Of a stretch of 64,000 nt of DNA, positions 15,906-23,927 are shown one piece after another; the stretch's first letter is position 1, and each line of letters opens with the position of its first letter. The stretch is from CALDTK01 sp965215215. GTDB taxonomy: Bacteria > Bacteroidota > Bacteroidia > Chitinophagales > Saprospiraceae. Position numbers and translations under genes: made by a program. The notes under the pieces are model-generated. The model made no database searches and had not been told where the DNA came from. It saw only the letters and a program-made list of their open reading frames with translations. The DNA is taken from NCBI GenBank assembly GCA_965215215.1, contig OZ244043.1, positions 3,596,001 to 3,660,000 on the forward strand, read 5' to 3'.

Positions 15906-17969
15906 TTACCAGATTACCACGCGGTCGGCCGGTGCCACATAGTTAGGATCATCCTCGTCGATGTTGAAAGCGTCGTAAAACGCCTGCAAATTCACGACGG
16001 GTCCCATCGCGCGGTACATGCCGGGGGAGTGCGGGTCGGTGATTACCTGATTCTCGAGGGCTTTGTCGCGGTACTTCGTCCGCCAGATCGTACCCCAGCT
16101 GATGAAGAAGCGCTGTTCGGGGGTGTAGCCGTCGATTGGTCCCGGGTTGCCGTTTTCGGTCAGGTGGATCTGCAGGCCGTCGTAGGCCGCGTTGATTCCG
16201 CCGAGGTCGCCGATGTTCTCGCCGAGGGTAAAGTCACCGTTCACTCTCACCCCGGGCAGCGGCTCGTAGGCGCCGTACTGTGCGGAGAGCTTCCCGGTGC
16301 GCGACTCGAAGGCCGTCCGGTCGGCGTCCGTCCACCAGGATTTGAGGTTGCCGTCCTTGTCGTACTGCGAGCCCTGATCGTCGAAGCCGTGCGAGATCTC
16401 GTGCCCGATCACCGCCCCGATACCGCCGTAGTTTACCGCGGCATCCGCCCGGTAGTCGTAGAAGGGGGGCTGCAGGATGGCCGCCGGAAACACGATCTCG
16501 TTGAAGCTCGGATTGTAGTAGGCGTTCACGGTCTGCGGACTCATAAACCACTCGTCCTTGTCGACGGGGTCCTTGCGCTCGCGGATGTCTTTGTCGTAGT
16601 TCCACTTCTGCACGGCCAGTACGTTCGCGAGGTAGCTCCGGTCTTCGGCGGCCGGCAACGCGAGCGTCGAGTAGTCCTTCCACGCGTCGGGGTAGCCGAT
16701 CTTCACGCGGAACGTTTCCAGCTTACCGATGGCCTGCTCCTTGGTCTGCGGGCTCATCCACTCGAGGTCGTTGATGCGCGTGGCGTACGCTTCGCGCAGG
16801 TTGCCCACGAGCTCCAGGGCTACCTCCTTCGCCTCCGGCGGGAAGTACTCGTCTACGTACAGCTTGCCCACGGGCTCGCCGAGCATGCCGTTGGTCGTGC
16901 TTAAGACGCGCTCCTCGCGCGGGCGTTGCTCCTGCGCACCGCGGAGCTCCTTGCCGTAAAACTCCCAGTTGGCCCGGTCGATCTCCGGGCTGAGGTAGCT
17001 GGCGGCGCCGTCGATGGCCTGCCAGGTCAGGTAGTCTTTGAGCGTTTCGATATCCGCTTTCGCTAAAACCTCGTGCAGGGTATCGTAATACTTTAGCTCC
17101 CCGACGATGGCGGTGTCGACGGTTCCGAGGCCGGACGTCTCGAAGTACGTCGCCCAGTCGATCTCGGGCACCATCAGCTGGAGCGAATCCAGGGAACGGG
17201 GGTTGAAGCGCTTGTACGGATCGCGGCGTTCCACCTTGTCGAGCTGACTTTCGGCGATCTGCTTCTCGAGCGCCAGGACGCGTTTTGCGGCAGCGGCGGT
17301 CTCGGTGGCCTCCACGCCGGCGAACCCGAGCATGCGGGCGATGTGCTGCTCGTAGGTACCGAGCAGGGCCAGGCTCGTCGAATCGGTTTTGAGGTAGTAG
17401 TCGCGGTCGGGCAGGCCGGTGCTCCCGCCGCCCACGTAGAGTACCTTCTCGTTCGAGTTGCGCGGATTGCTACCGATGCCGAAGCCGAACAGACTGCTCC
17501 CGCCGTAGGGCGTGACCTCCGTTTCGTAGTCGATGACGCCCTGCAGATCGGTGATCGCGTCGATCGCGTCTAACCAGGGCCGGAGGGGCTGCACACCGAG
17601 GTCGGCGAGCGCGACGGAGTCCATGGCGACCGCGAAGAACGTGGCGGCCTTGCCCTGGTCGGTGGTGGCGGGATACTCGCCCGAAGCGGCCGCCTTCTCG
17701 AGCACGGCCAGGGTTTGGGCGTCGGTCGTTTTGCGGAGCTCGTCGAAGGAGCCCCAGCGCTCGCGGTCGGCCGGGATGTCGGTCTCGTCGAGCCAGCGGC
17801 CGTTGGCGAAGCGGAAGAAGTCGGCCGACGGACTGACCGTCGTGTCCATGTACGCGAGGTTGATGCCCACCGGGGCGGCTGCCGTGTCGCTCTGGGCCCG
17901 CAGCGAGGCCGCCGTGCTAACCGCCGCGAGTACGAAGGCACCCGCAGCGGTTCGATGAAGTCGTCTCAT
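15906..17969 (-). CDS. pepO: M13 family (neprilysin/PepO-like) metallopeptidase, secreted
   Basis: A zinc endopeptidase of 687 residues with a clear N-terminal signal (AAGAFVLAAVSTAASLRAQS), so periplasmic or extracellular. The active-site motif GHEISHGFDDQGSQYDKDG (HExxH) lies near residue 525 and the third zinc ligand in GENIGDLGGINAA near 585. NAYYNPSFNEIVFPAAILQP (20 residues) is the conserved substrate-cleft segment (NAYYNP, FPAAIL). The N-terminal domain ends the long helical region characteristic of the family. The gene includes one exact copy of the interspersed 14-bp repeat at 17056. Confidence 0.95.
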   Translation of the reverse strand: MRRLHRTAAGAFVLAAVSTAASLRAQSDTAAAPVGINLAYMDTTVSPSADFFRFANGRWLDETDIPADRERWGSFDELRKTTDAQTLAVLEKAAASGEYPATTDQGKAATFFAVAMDSVALADLGVQPLRPWLDAIDAITDLQGVIDYETEVTPYGGSSLFGFGIGSNPRNSNEKVLYVGGGSTGLPDRDYYLKTDSTSLALLGTYEQHIARMLGFAGVEATETAAAAKRVLALEKQIAESQLDKVERRDPYKRFNPRSLDSLQLMVPEIDWATYFETSGLGTVDTAIVGELKYYDTLHEVLAKADIETLKDYLTWQAIDGAASYLSPEIDRANWEFYGKELRGAQEQRPREERVLSTTNGMLGEPVGKLYVDEYFPPEAKEVALELVGNLREAYATRINDLEWMSPQTKEQAIGKLETFRVKIGYPDAWKDYSTLALPAAEDRSYLANVLAVQKWNYDKDIRERKDPVDKDEWFMSPQTVNAYYNPSFNEIVFPAAILQPPFYDYRADAAVNYGGIGAVIGHEISHGFDDQGSQYDKDGNLKSWWTDADRTAFESRTGKLSAQYGAYEPLPGVRVNGDFTLGENIGDLGGINAAYDGLQIHLTENGNPGPIDGYTPEQRFFISWGTIWRTKYRDKALENQVITDPHSPGMYRAMGPVVNLQAFYDAFNIDEDDPNYVAPADRVVIW
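17056..17069 (-). repeat. Interspersed 14-bp motif, copy 5
   Basis: GCTTTCGCTAAAAC on the plus strand, inside the minus-strand M13 peptidase gene, read as V-L-A-K-A. Confidence 0.75.
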
Positions 17970-18046
17970 GGCGACAAGCTATCGCGCGAGCCCGTCGAGC
18001 ACGTGTTAAAATGTCGGTCTATCTACCAACGCGATATTTCTATCGA

Positions 18047-18466
18047 CTACAGGCCGAAATCCGTCTCCCCGTAAAAACGATCCCTCGCCGTACCGAGGTT
18101 GTTCTCCATGCGCTCGAGGGTCGTGTACTGTGCGTCGCTCAGGAAATTTTTCGCCTCGGACAGGTGCGCCTCACGCATCTGCGGGAGGAGGGCCTCCCGG
18201 TCGGAGGGGTCGTAATTTTGGTACGTCTTCTTTACGGCCTCGCGGTAGGCCTCGTCCCAGGCCTCGTACTGCGCCTTCTGATCTTTGTCCAGCGCGAGCT
18301 CCTTGATGTACGTTTTCTCCTGACGGACGAAGGTGTCGTACTCGGCCTTGGTGGGCGTGGTGCCGGATACGGACATCGGGCTCCCGCCCGCGGCCTGACT
18401 GACGGGGCGGTTGCAGGCGGTCGCACTCAGGCTAAAGGCGAGTGCGAGGAATAGGTAAGTTCTCAT
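18047..18466 (-). CDS. Small lipoprotein with LTxxQ-like repeats (Spy/CpxP-like?)
   Basis: 139 residues starting MRTYLFLALAFSLSATAC, a lipoprotein signal ending in TAC. The mature protein is helical and Gln/Glu/Lys-rich. Two stretches, LALDKDQKAQYE and FLSDAQYTTLERM, resemble the paired LTxxQ motifs of periplasmic Spy/CpxP chaperone-like proteins. The similarity is weak, so the family call is tentative. I chose the ATG at 18466 because reading further upstream runs into sequence that is clearly the shadow of xerD. It stands between the M13 peptidase and xerD with its own leader. Confidence 0.7.
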   Translation of the reverse strand: MRTYLFLALAFSLSATACNRPVSQAAGGSPMSVSGTTPTKAEYDTFVRQEKTYIKELALDKDQKAQYEAWDEAYREAVKKTYQNYDPSDREALLPQMREAHLSEAKNFLSDAQYTTLERMENNLGTARDRFYGETDFGL

Positions 18467-18531
18467 GGGCTCCGTGAATTTTGGTGCGCCAGGTATAACT
18501 ACACCCCCCGCTCCGGAAGTTCGCCGGGCGT

Positions 18532-19479
18532 TCACCACCGGGCCGCGGGGTGGTAGTTGAGCAGCGTTTCGCGTAGGTGCCCGATGTCGAGGTGCGTGTA
18601 CAGCTCGGTGGTGGTGATGCTGGCGTGCCCGAGCATCTCCTGGACCGCCCGTAGGTCGGCCCCGCCCTCGAGTAAATGGGTCGCGAAGCTGTGCCTGAGG
18701 GTGTGCGGACCCACCGGCCCGCTCACGCCCGCAGCCCTCGCCAGATCGCGTACGATCATAAAGATCATGTTGCGCGAGAGCGCCCGACCGCGCCGGCTCA
18801 AGAAGGCGATCTCCACGTGGGCGGGATCGACGTTTGTCTGCTCGCGTCGAACGTGTCGGTAGTAGTAGTCCCAGTGCTTGATCGCCTCCTCGCCCACCGG
18901 AATGAGTCGCTCTTTGTTGCCCTTCCCGATCACGCGCAGGTAGCCCTCGCCGAGGTGCAGCTGGGCGAGCCGCAGGCCCGTGAGCTCCGAGACCCGCATC
19001 CCGCAGGCGTAGAGGAGCTCGACGATCGCGCGGTTCCGAAGACCCTCCGGCGTGGAGTGGTCGATTCGCGCGATCATCGACTCGATGTCCGCGGACGAAA
19101 GCACCTGGGGCAGTTTTCGCGGAAGCGGCACGGAGTCGAGTCGTGCGGCGGGCTGCGCTCCCGTGTACCCGCGTTCGAGCAAAAAGAGGTAAAAGCCCTT
19201 GACGCCCGAGAGCGTGCGGGCCACGCTGCGTTGGGCGTACCCGAGCTCGTAGAGCGTTTTCACGAAAGTGGTCAGATCGGCCTCGCTCACCTCGGCGATC
19301 GGCTTGGTGGCCGCGTCCCGACCCAAGAATTCGCTCAGCTTGATCAGGTCGCGCTGGTAAGCCTCGACGGTGTGCTTGCTGTGGCCGCGCTCGAGTCGCA
19401 GGCTCACCGCGTACTCGCGGACCCAAGGTCGCCAGCCGGTGGGCAGGCGGGCGAGAAGCTCCGGGGTAGTCGCTGCCAT
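18532..19479 (-). CDS. xerD: Site-specific tyrosine recombinase XerD
   Basis: Resolves chromosome dimers with a partner recombinase at dif. The 315-residue protein has a SAM-like N-terminal DNA-binding domain (VEAYQRDLIKLSEFLG) and a catalytic domain with the Arg in CGMRVSELTGL, HTLRHSFATHLLEGGADL (H-x2-R), GHASITTTELYTHLD (Tyr nucleophile in LYTH). Length and motifs match XerC/XerD rather than an integrase. It starts 3 bases after dacB, so it is probably in an operon with it. No dif-like site was searched for systematically. Confidence 0.93.
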   Translation of the reverse strand: MAATTPELLARLPTGWRPWVREYAVSLRLERGHSKHTVEAYQRDLIKLSEFLGRDAATKPIAEVSEADLTTFVKTLYELGYAQRSVARTLSGVKGFYLFLLERGYTGAQPAARLDSVPLPRKLPQVLSSADIESMIARIDHSTPEGLRNRAIVELLYACGMRVSELTGLRLAQLHLGEGYLRVIGKGNKERLIPVGEEAIKHWDYYYRHVRREQTNVDPAHVEIAFLSRRGRALSRNMIFMIVRDLARAAGVSGPVGPHTLRHSFATHLLEGGADLRAVQEMLGHASITTTELYTHLDIGHLRETLLNYHPAARW

Positions 19480-19482
19480 CGC

Positions 19483-20772
19483 TCAGTAGTGCTCGCGGAT
19501 GTAATCGAGGGTGCGGCCCGTAGCCCGCCGGTAGTCGAGCGAAGATCCCCGGTAGTGGTTGTGCATGATGGCAAAGGTGAGTAGTCGGCCGCTTTCGGCC
19601 CTCAGGTATCCCGCCAGCGAGAAATTATGCCGCAGGGAGCCCGTCTTCGCGAAAACATAGGGTTGTTCTCCGGGGCCGCCGTACCAGTTTTCGAGCGTAC
19701 CGCTCTCCCCGCCGGCCGGAAACAGGTTGAGTACGGAGGGGTGCTCGGCGTAGAGCCGTTGCAAGACCCGGGCTAGCGCTCTCGGTGAGATCAGGTTGTA
19801 GTGGCTTATCCCCGATGCATCCGCCCAGGCCAATTCCGTTGGTTGCAGTCGGAGCACCGAATCCCGTGCCCGTTCCATGATCTCGGTGGGCTTCGTCAAG
19901 TCGTGGCGGACCAGCCCGGCCTCGAGCAGCAACTGCTCCGCGAGGAAGTTGTCGCTCTCCCACATCATGGTCTGTAGCACGCTATCGCGCTGCGCGCCGC
20001 GCCAAACGTTGAGGCCCCAGTCGGCGGGTAGCGGCTTGTTGTGGTAGCGTACGGGGTGGCCCGTCCAGTCTTCGAGTAGTTGCGGCATGAGTCCGGCCGC
20101 CCGATAGAGCGGCGCACGCAGGGTGTCGCGATTGCTCTGCGGGAGGTTAACGGAGTAGCGGTTGTCGTCCTCCCCGCGGATCAGGGTCCCGGAGCGACCG
20201 TAGCCCGAGTTGCGCAGCGCGAAGAACGCCGGTCGGGTAGCGAGGATACCGCCGCGCTGCCACACCGCGAGTGTGTTGCGGTACACGGGCAGTCCGGAGC
20301 GCTCCGTCTGGAAGTTGTAGGGGTAGTCGTCCCACATCCAGCCGGCCCCGTAGCGCGGCAGGGCGGCGTAACCGTGCAGGTTCACCTCGACCGTGCCCGC
20401 CCACTCGCCGATCGCCTCGCGGATTTTTTCGTTGTACGACTCTTCGTCTGCCCCCAGCAGGGGGTAGGCCAAGCCCCAGAGGCGCAGGGTGTCCGCCTCG
20501 TAACCGTAGGCGAGCGCGGGGAGCTCCCCGTCGTCTAGCCACGCGAGGCCGGTGGCGAGCGTCAGGATCTTGGTCGTGCTGGCCGGGGTAAAGAGCTTGC
20601 GCGCGTTCCGCTCGGCGAGCACCTCGCCGCTCACCGCGTCCACAAGGTAGAAGCCCGTGAAGTCGGCCTCGTACAGCGGCTCCGCCGCGAGCTGTTTCGC
20701 GAGCTTGTTCCCACAACCGGGGAGGGTACCCCCGAGGAGGACGAGTACCACGAGATAGGTAAGGGACCGCAC
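19483..20772 (-). CDS. dacB: D-alanyl-D-alanine carboxypeptidase/endopeptidase (PBP4 family, S13), lipoprotein
   Basis: Trims or cross-cuts peptidoglycan stem peptides in the periplasm. It has 429 residues. All three penicillin-binding motifs are present: SxxK in PASTTKILTLA (about residue 65), SxN in SGISHYNLISPRALA, and KTG in FAKTGSLRHNFSLAGY. The leader LVVLVLLGGTLPGC ends in a lipobox, so the protein is probably lipidated, unlike E. coli PBP4. The GTG start at 20772 follows a TACTTTGCGG element by a few bases. xerD follows after 3 bases. Confidence 0.92.
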   Translation of the reverse strand: MRSLTYLVVLVLLGGTLPGCGNKLAKQLAAEPLYEADFTGFYLVDAVSGEVLAERNARKLFTPASTTKILTLATGLAWLDDGELPALAYGYEADTLRLWGLAYPLLGADEESYNEKIREAIGEWAGTVEVNLHGYAALPRYGAGWMWDDYPYNFQTERSGLPVYRNTLAVWQRGGILATRPAFFALRNSGYGRSGTLIRGEDDNRYSVNLPQSNRDTLRAPLYRAAGLMPQLLEDWTGHPVRYHNKPLPADWGLNVWRGAQRDSVLQTMMWESDNFLAEQLLLEAGLVRHDLTKPTEIMERARDSVLRLQPTELAWADASGISHYNLISPRALARVLQRLYAEHPSVLNLFPAGGESGTLENWYGGPGEQPYVFAKTGSLRHNFSLAGYLRAESGRLLTFAIMHNHYRGSSLDYRRATGRTLDYIREHY

Positions 20773-20829
20773 GACCGCAAAGTATCCACTCCGGGCGTGC
20801 GGGACCCGCGCGACCGCTAATTTACCGCG

Positions 20830-21213
20830 GTGGCTCTGCTAGACGAACAACCTACCCGGACCTGCGACTACTGCGGCGAGGTGCTGCGCGGTCGCGCCGA
20901 TAAGCGCTTCTGCTCGGCGGAGTGCCGCAATGGGTTCCACAACCACCACAGCTCGGTCAACGATGCGTACATGCGGAAGGTCAACTCGATCTTACGTCAC
21001 AACCGACGCGTCTTGCAGCAGCTCAATCCCGACGGAAAAGAGACCGTGCGGCGCGACAGGCTCGAGGACCGCAACTTCAATTTCAACTACTCAACGAACG
21101 CCTACACCACCAAGGACGGCAAGACCTACACCTTCTGCTACGAGCACGGCTACTTGGAGTACAAGCCGGGTTGGTTCGTGCTCGTGCGACGGGAGCGCGA
21201 CGGCCCGAGATAG
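20830..21213 (+). CDS. Small protein with an N-terminal Cys4 zinc-finger
   Basis: 127 residues from a GTG at 20830, preceded by a TAATTTACCG element. The N terminus carries a CDYCGEVLRGRADKRFCSAEC pattern (seen as CDYC and RFCSAEC), a compact treble-clef-like zinc site. It is followed by a basic helical segment rich in His, Asn and Arg (GFHNHHSS, ILRHNRRVLQQLNPDGKE) and a strand-rich end (TTKDGKTYTFCYEHGYLEYK). The mix suggests nucleic-acid binding. I recognise the layout from Bacteroidota genomes but know no function. It diverges from dacB. Confidence 0.75.
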   Translation: MALLDEQPTRTCDYCGEVLRGRADKRFCSAECRNGFHNHHSSVNDAYMRKVNSILRHNRRVLQQLNPDGKETVRRDRLEDRNFNFNYSTNAYTTKDGKTYTFCYEHGYLEYKPGWFVLVRRERDGPR

Positions 21214-21318
21214 GTATTATCCACGTCACGGATGCCCCCGTAGGGCGTGCGCGCTACGTACATATCTGATTTGCCGCACCATTCTTGCTGGACAGTACGG
21301 GTCCAAAAGCCACCGTCT

Positions 21319-21942
21319 ATGCTGCATCGTTGTTCCACCATCGCCACCGCGCTCGCCCTGAGCACCTGGCTGGCACCCGCCGGGGCGTTCGCTTCGCCCA
21401 AGAATCCCGACAGGGAGGAAACCGTGCTCGTGTACCGCAATACGCAGGCCTTCTTCGACATCGCCGGCTGGCCCGACGACGGTTTGTACACGCACGCCGA
21501 CGTGCACATCCACGACTACCCGGCCCGCGGGGAGGTGAAGGTGGATGTCGTAAACAAGTCCTTCGTCTTCTACCCGGACGTAGACCTCTGCGCGGCGGGC
21601 GATGAATTCGTGTACACCATCAAGTACGGCGACTGGATGGAGACGTACCGGATGGTCATCGAGATCGTGTGCGACGCGCCGACGATCATGGCGAGCTTCA
21701 GTCCGAGCGGCAGTGCCGGTGACTACCGCAGTTTCACGATCATCGGCGTGCAGAGCTTCCCGGATAACTCGCTGTCCGTATTCGATCGTTCGGGCAAGCC
21801 CGTGTTTTCCGCCAAGGACTACGAGAACACCTGGGAGGGGTTGCTTCCCGACGGTACGTACGCTAAACCCGACGAAGAATTTTTGTACGTGTTCGACGAC
21901 GGACAGGGCAACCTGTACAGCGGCTACGTGAAGGTGCAGTAG
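21319..21942 (+). CDS. Small secreted protein with CHU_C (type B T9SS sorting) domain
   Basis: 207 residues. ATG 21319 starts a signal peptide ending near PAGAFASP. Residues about 40-125 are a beta-rich domain with a DEFVYTIKYGD strand. Residues about 140-207 match the gliding-motility-associated C-terminal domain CHU_C: FTIIGVQSFPDNSLSVFDRSG, seen as SFTIIGVQSFPDNSLSVFDR, then WEGLLPDGTY and YSGYVKV. In Bacteroidota this domain directs cargo through the type IX secretion system. Unusually, the cargo part is only about 100 residues, where partners are often very large adhesins. Confidence 0.83.
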   Translation: MLHRCSTIATALALSTWLAPAGAFASPKNPDREETVLVYRNTQAFFDIAGWPDDGLYTHADVHIHDYPARGEVKVDVVNKSFVFYPDVDLCAAGDEFVYTIKYGDWMETYRMVIEIVCDAPTIMASFSPSGSAGDYRSFTIIGVQSFPDNSLSVFDRSGKPVFSAKDYENTWEGLLPDGTYAKPDEEFLYVFDDGQGNLYSGYVKVQ

Positions 21943-21959
21943 CGCGTAGGCCGCCGGGC

Positions 21960-22919
21960 CTAGTCCTCGATAAAGAGCGCCGAGATGCTCCGGTGCTCGT
22001 GCGTATTGCGAATCGCCCGGGCGAAGAGCTTGTCGGTGCTCAGCTTGGTGATCTTCCCGACCGGGCGGTCGGGTTTTAGCGGCAGCGTATCGCAGACGAT
22101 CATCTCCACGAATTTCGACGCGTCGATCTTCTCGTAGGCGTCGCCGCTCAGCACGGGGTGGGTACAGAGGGCACGGACGCTCTTAGCGCCGTTCTCGGTG
22201 AGGACTTGCGCCGCGCGGCACAGGGTGCCGGCCGTGTCGACGATGTCGTCGACCACGATCACGTCGGCGCCCTTCACGTCGCCGATCACCGTCATCTCGG
22301 CCACTTCGTTCACGTTGCGGCGGACCTTATCGCAAATTACGAGCTCGCGGTGGAAGTGCTTCGAGTAGGTCCGCGCCCGCTTCACGCCGCCCACGTCGGG
22401 GCTCGCGAAGATCACGTTGCCGAGGTCGATGTTTTCTTTGAGGTAAGGGATGAAGATGGCCTCCGACTTCAGGTGATCGACGGGGATGTCGAAGAATCCT
22501 TGAATTTGGTCGGCGTGAAAGTCCATCGTCATCACCCGATCGGCGCCCCCGGCCTGCAGCATGTTGGCGATGAGGCGGGCGCTGATGGGTACGCGCGGCT
22601 TGTCCTTGCGGTCTTGCCGGGCGTAGCCGAAGTACGGGATCACGGCGGTGATGTAGCCGGCCGAGGCGCGTTTGGCCGCGTCCATCATGAGGAGCAGCTC
22701 CATGAGGTTGTCGGCGGGCGAGAAGGTGCTCTGGACGAAGAACACGTAGGCGCCCCGTACGCTCTGGTTGATGATGACGCGCATCTCGCCGTCGGCGAAC
22801 CGCTTCACGGTTACGTCGCCGAGGGCCTCGCCGTAGTACTCGGCGATGTGTTCGGCGAGGTAGAGGGACGCCTCGCCACTGAATAATTTTACGTCGGCCA
22901 CGGGGTGAATGCTTTGCAC
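21960..22919 (-). CDS. prs: Ribose-phosphate pyrophosphokinase
   Basis: Makes PRPP from ribose 5-phosphate and ATP for nucleotide, His and Trp synthesis. I place the start at GTG 22919 (319 residues, the family's usual size), because the sequence from there begins like Prs (VKLFSGEASLYLAEHIAEYYG) and a canonical TATGTTTG lies 10 bases upstream. The longer in-frame extension would run through that promoter. Motifs: YFGYARQDRKDKPRVPISA (flexible catalytic loop region), MDFHADQIQGFFDIPVD, and the PRPP loop DIVDTAGTLC. It faces the divergent lipoprotein gene across 51 bases. Confidence 0.95.
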   Translation of the reverse strand: MQSIHPVADVKLFSGEASLYLAEHIAEYYGEALGDVTVKRFADGEMRVIINQSVRGAYVFFVQSTFSPADNLMELLLMMDAAKRASAGYITAVIPYFGYARQDRKDKPRVPISARLIANMLQAGGADRVMTMDFHADQIQGFFDIPVDHLKSEAIFIPYLKENIDLGNVIFASPDVGGVKRARTYSKHFHRELVICDKVRRNVNEVAEMTVIGDVKGADVIVVDDIVDTAGTLCRAAQVLTENGAKSVRALCTHPVLSGDAYEKIDASKFVEMIVCDTLPLKPDRPVGKITKLSTDKLFARAIRNTHEHRSISALFIED

Positions 22920-22928
22920 GGTAGGGCG

Positions 22929-22936
22929 CAAACATA
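22929..22936 (-). promoter_or_regulatory. -7 element of prs
   Basis: TATGTTTG on the minus strand, nine bases before the GTG at 22919. It decides the start choice. Confidence 0.65.
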
Positions 22937-22970
22937 GCCGCGTATCGTTTGCGAGTGCGAACTTGCGACT

Positions 22971-23927
22971 ATGACAATCGCCGAACACGCCGCCCGAATC
23001 GCTTTGTACCTGCCCACCCTGCTGTTGCTGGGCGGCTGCGCGACGAGTCCGAACGCAGACTCCGATACCCCGCTTACGCCGGGTTTGACGTACGGTAAGA
23101 CCGACGTGTCGCCCGCGCGAACCAGCTCTACCCAGACCGAAGAGTGGGATGCGTACTGGAACGCCGGTCAGGCGGAACTAAACAGTTACAAACTCCATCA
23201 AAAGCGCTACGGGGCCGACCGAACGGGCGAGGCGGTGCTCATCTTCGTGACGGAGCCGTTTCTCACCGAGCGACAGGTCAAACAGGACGATCCGGACGCG
23301 GGCGGGGAGGCGACGAAGGTCTTGAAGTTGAACCGGATCCACCGTTTTCGGACGGGCATCTACGACTACTCGCTCATGCTGTCCGTCTTCACGCCCGTAG
23401 ATCGAAGCGCGTATCCGCACACGCTGAAGACGACGCTCGGCGCCCAGGATTGGTGCGGGCAGTCGTGGTGGCAGATCAACCTGCGGAGTAAGGGTTATTT
23501 GGCTGAGCGCAGGAGCTATTTCGAGGCGGAGGGAGACGGTAAGCTCGTGCTCCGCGAAGTCCTGCTCGAGGACGAGCTGCTCAACTTGGTTCGGCTCGAC
23601 CCCGGCTTGATCCCAACCGGCGTGCAGGAGCTCATCCCCGGTGCGATGTTCAGTGCCCTCGACCACAAGTTGCCCCGGGTGCGGCGGGCTACCGTGAGTT
23701 TTAGCGAAGGCGAAGACGAACGGGTACTCGAGGTAGCCTACCCGGAGCTGGAGCGGACGCTGAGCTACCGGTTTGCCGCTGAGTTCCCCTACCGGCTGCT
23801 CGGTTGGACGGAGACGTTCCGGGGGGAGGAGGAGAGCAGTGCGGAGTTGCTCGCTACGCGACAGGGGGCCTACTGGACCGAAAACAAGCCGTCATTCAGT
23901 AACCTCCGGGACAGCTTGCAGCTCTAG
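22971..23927 (+). CDS. Conserved Bacteroidota lipoprotein (often labelled septum formation inhibitor Maf)
   Basis: 318 residues with a lipoprotein leader ending LLLLGGC (Cys about 23). The mature part contains EEWDAYWNAGQAELNSYKL, AVLIFVTEPFLTERQVK and AQDWCGQSWWQINLR, a pattern I associate with a Bacteroidota lipoprotein family that databases often call 'septum formation inhibitor Maf'. It has no resemblance to the real Maf nucleotide pyrophosphatase, so that name would mislead. The function is unknown. It diverges from prs, and its 3' end overlaps the convergent S41 protease gene by 36 bases. Confidence 0.78.
   Translation: MTIAEHAARIALYLPTLLLLGGCATSPNADSDTPLTPGLTYGKTDVSPARTSSTQTEEWDAYWNAGQAELNSYKLHQKRYGADRTGEAVLIFVTEPFLTERQVKQDDPDAGGEATKVLKLNRIHRFRTGIYDYSLMLSVFTPVDRSAYPHTLKTTLGAQDWCGQSWWQINLRSKGYLAERRSYFEAEGDGKLVLREVLLEDELLNLVRLDPGLIPTGVQELIPGAMFSALDHKLPRVRRATVSFSEGEDERVLEVAYPELERTLSYRFAAEFPYRLLGWTETFRGEEESSAELLATRQGAYWTENKPSFSNLRDSLQL

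Noticed and set aside
15132..16904. A long plus-strand frame opposite the oxidoreductase and M13 peptidase genes
   Set aside because: Both opposite genes are certain from their motifs; this frame has none.
18467..19426. Upstream extension of the small lipoprotein frame
   Set aside because: It overlaps xerD on the same strand in another frame and lacks any motif; the real start with its signal peptide is at 18466.
22971..23927. Calling the lipoprotein a Maf septum-formation inhibitor
   Set aside because: It is a lipoprotein without Maf motifs; the label is a propagated misannotation.
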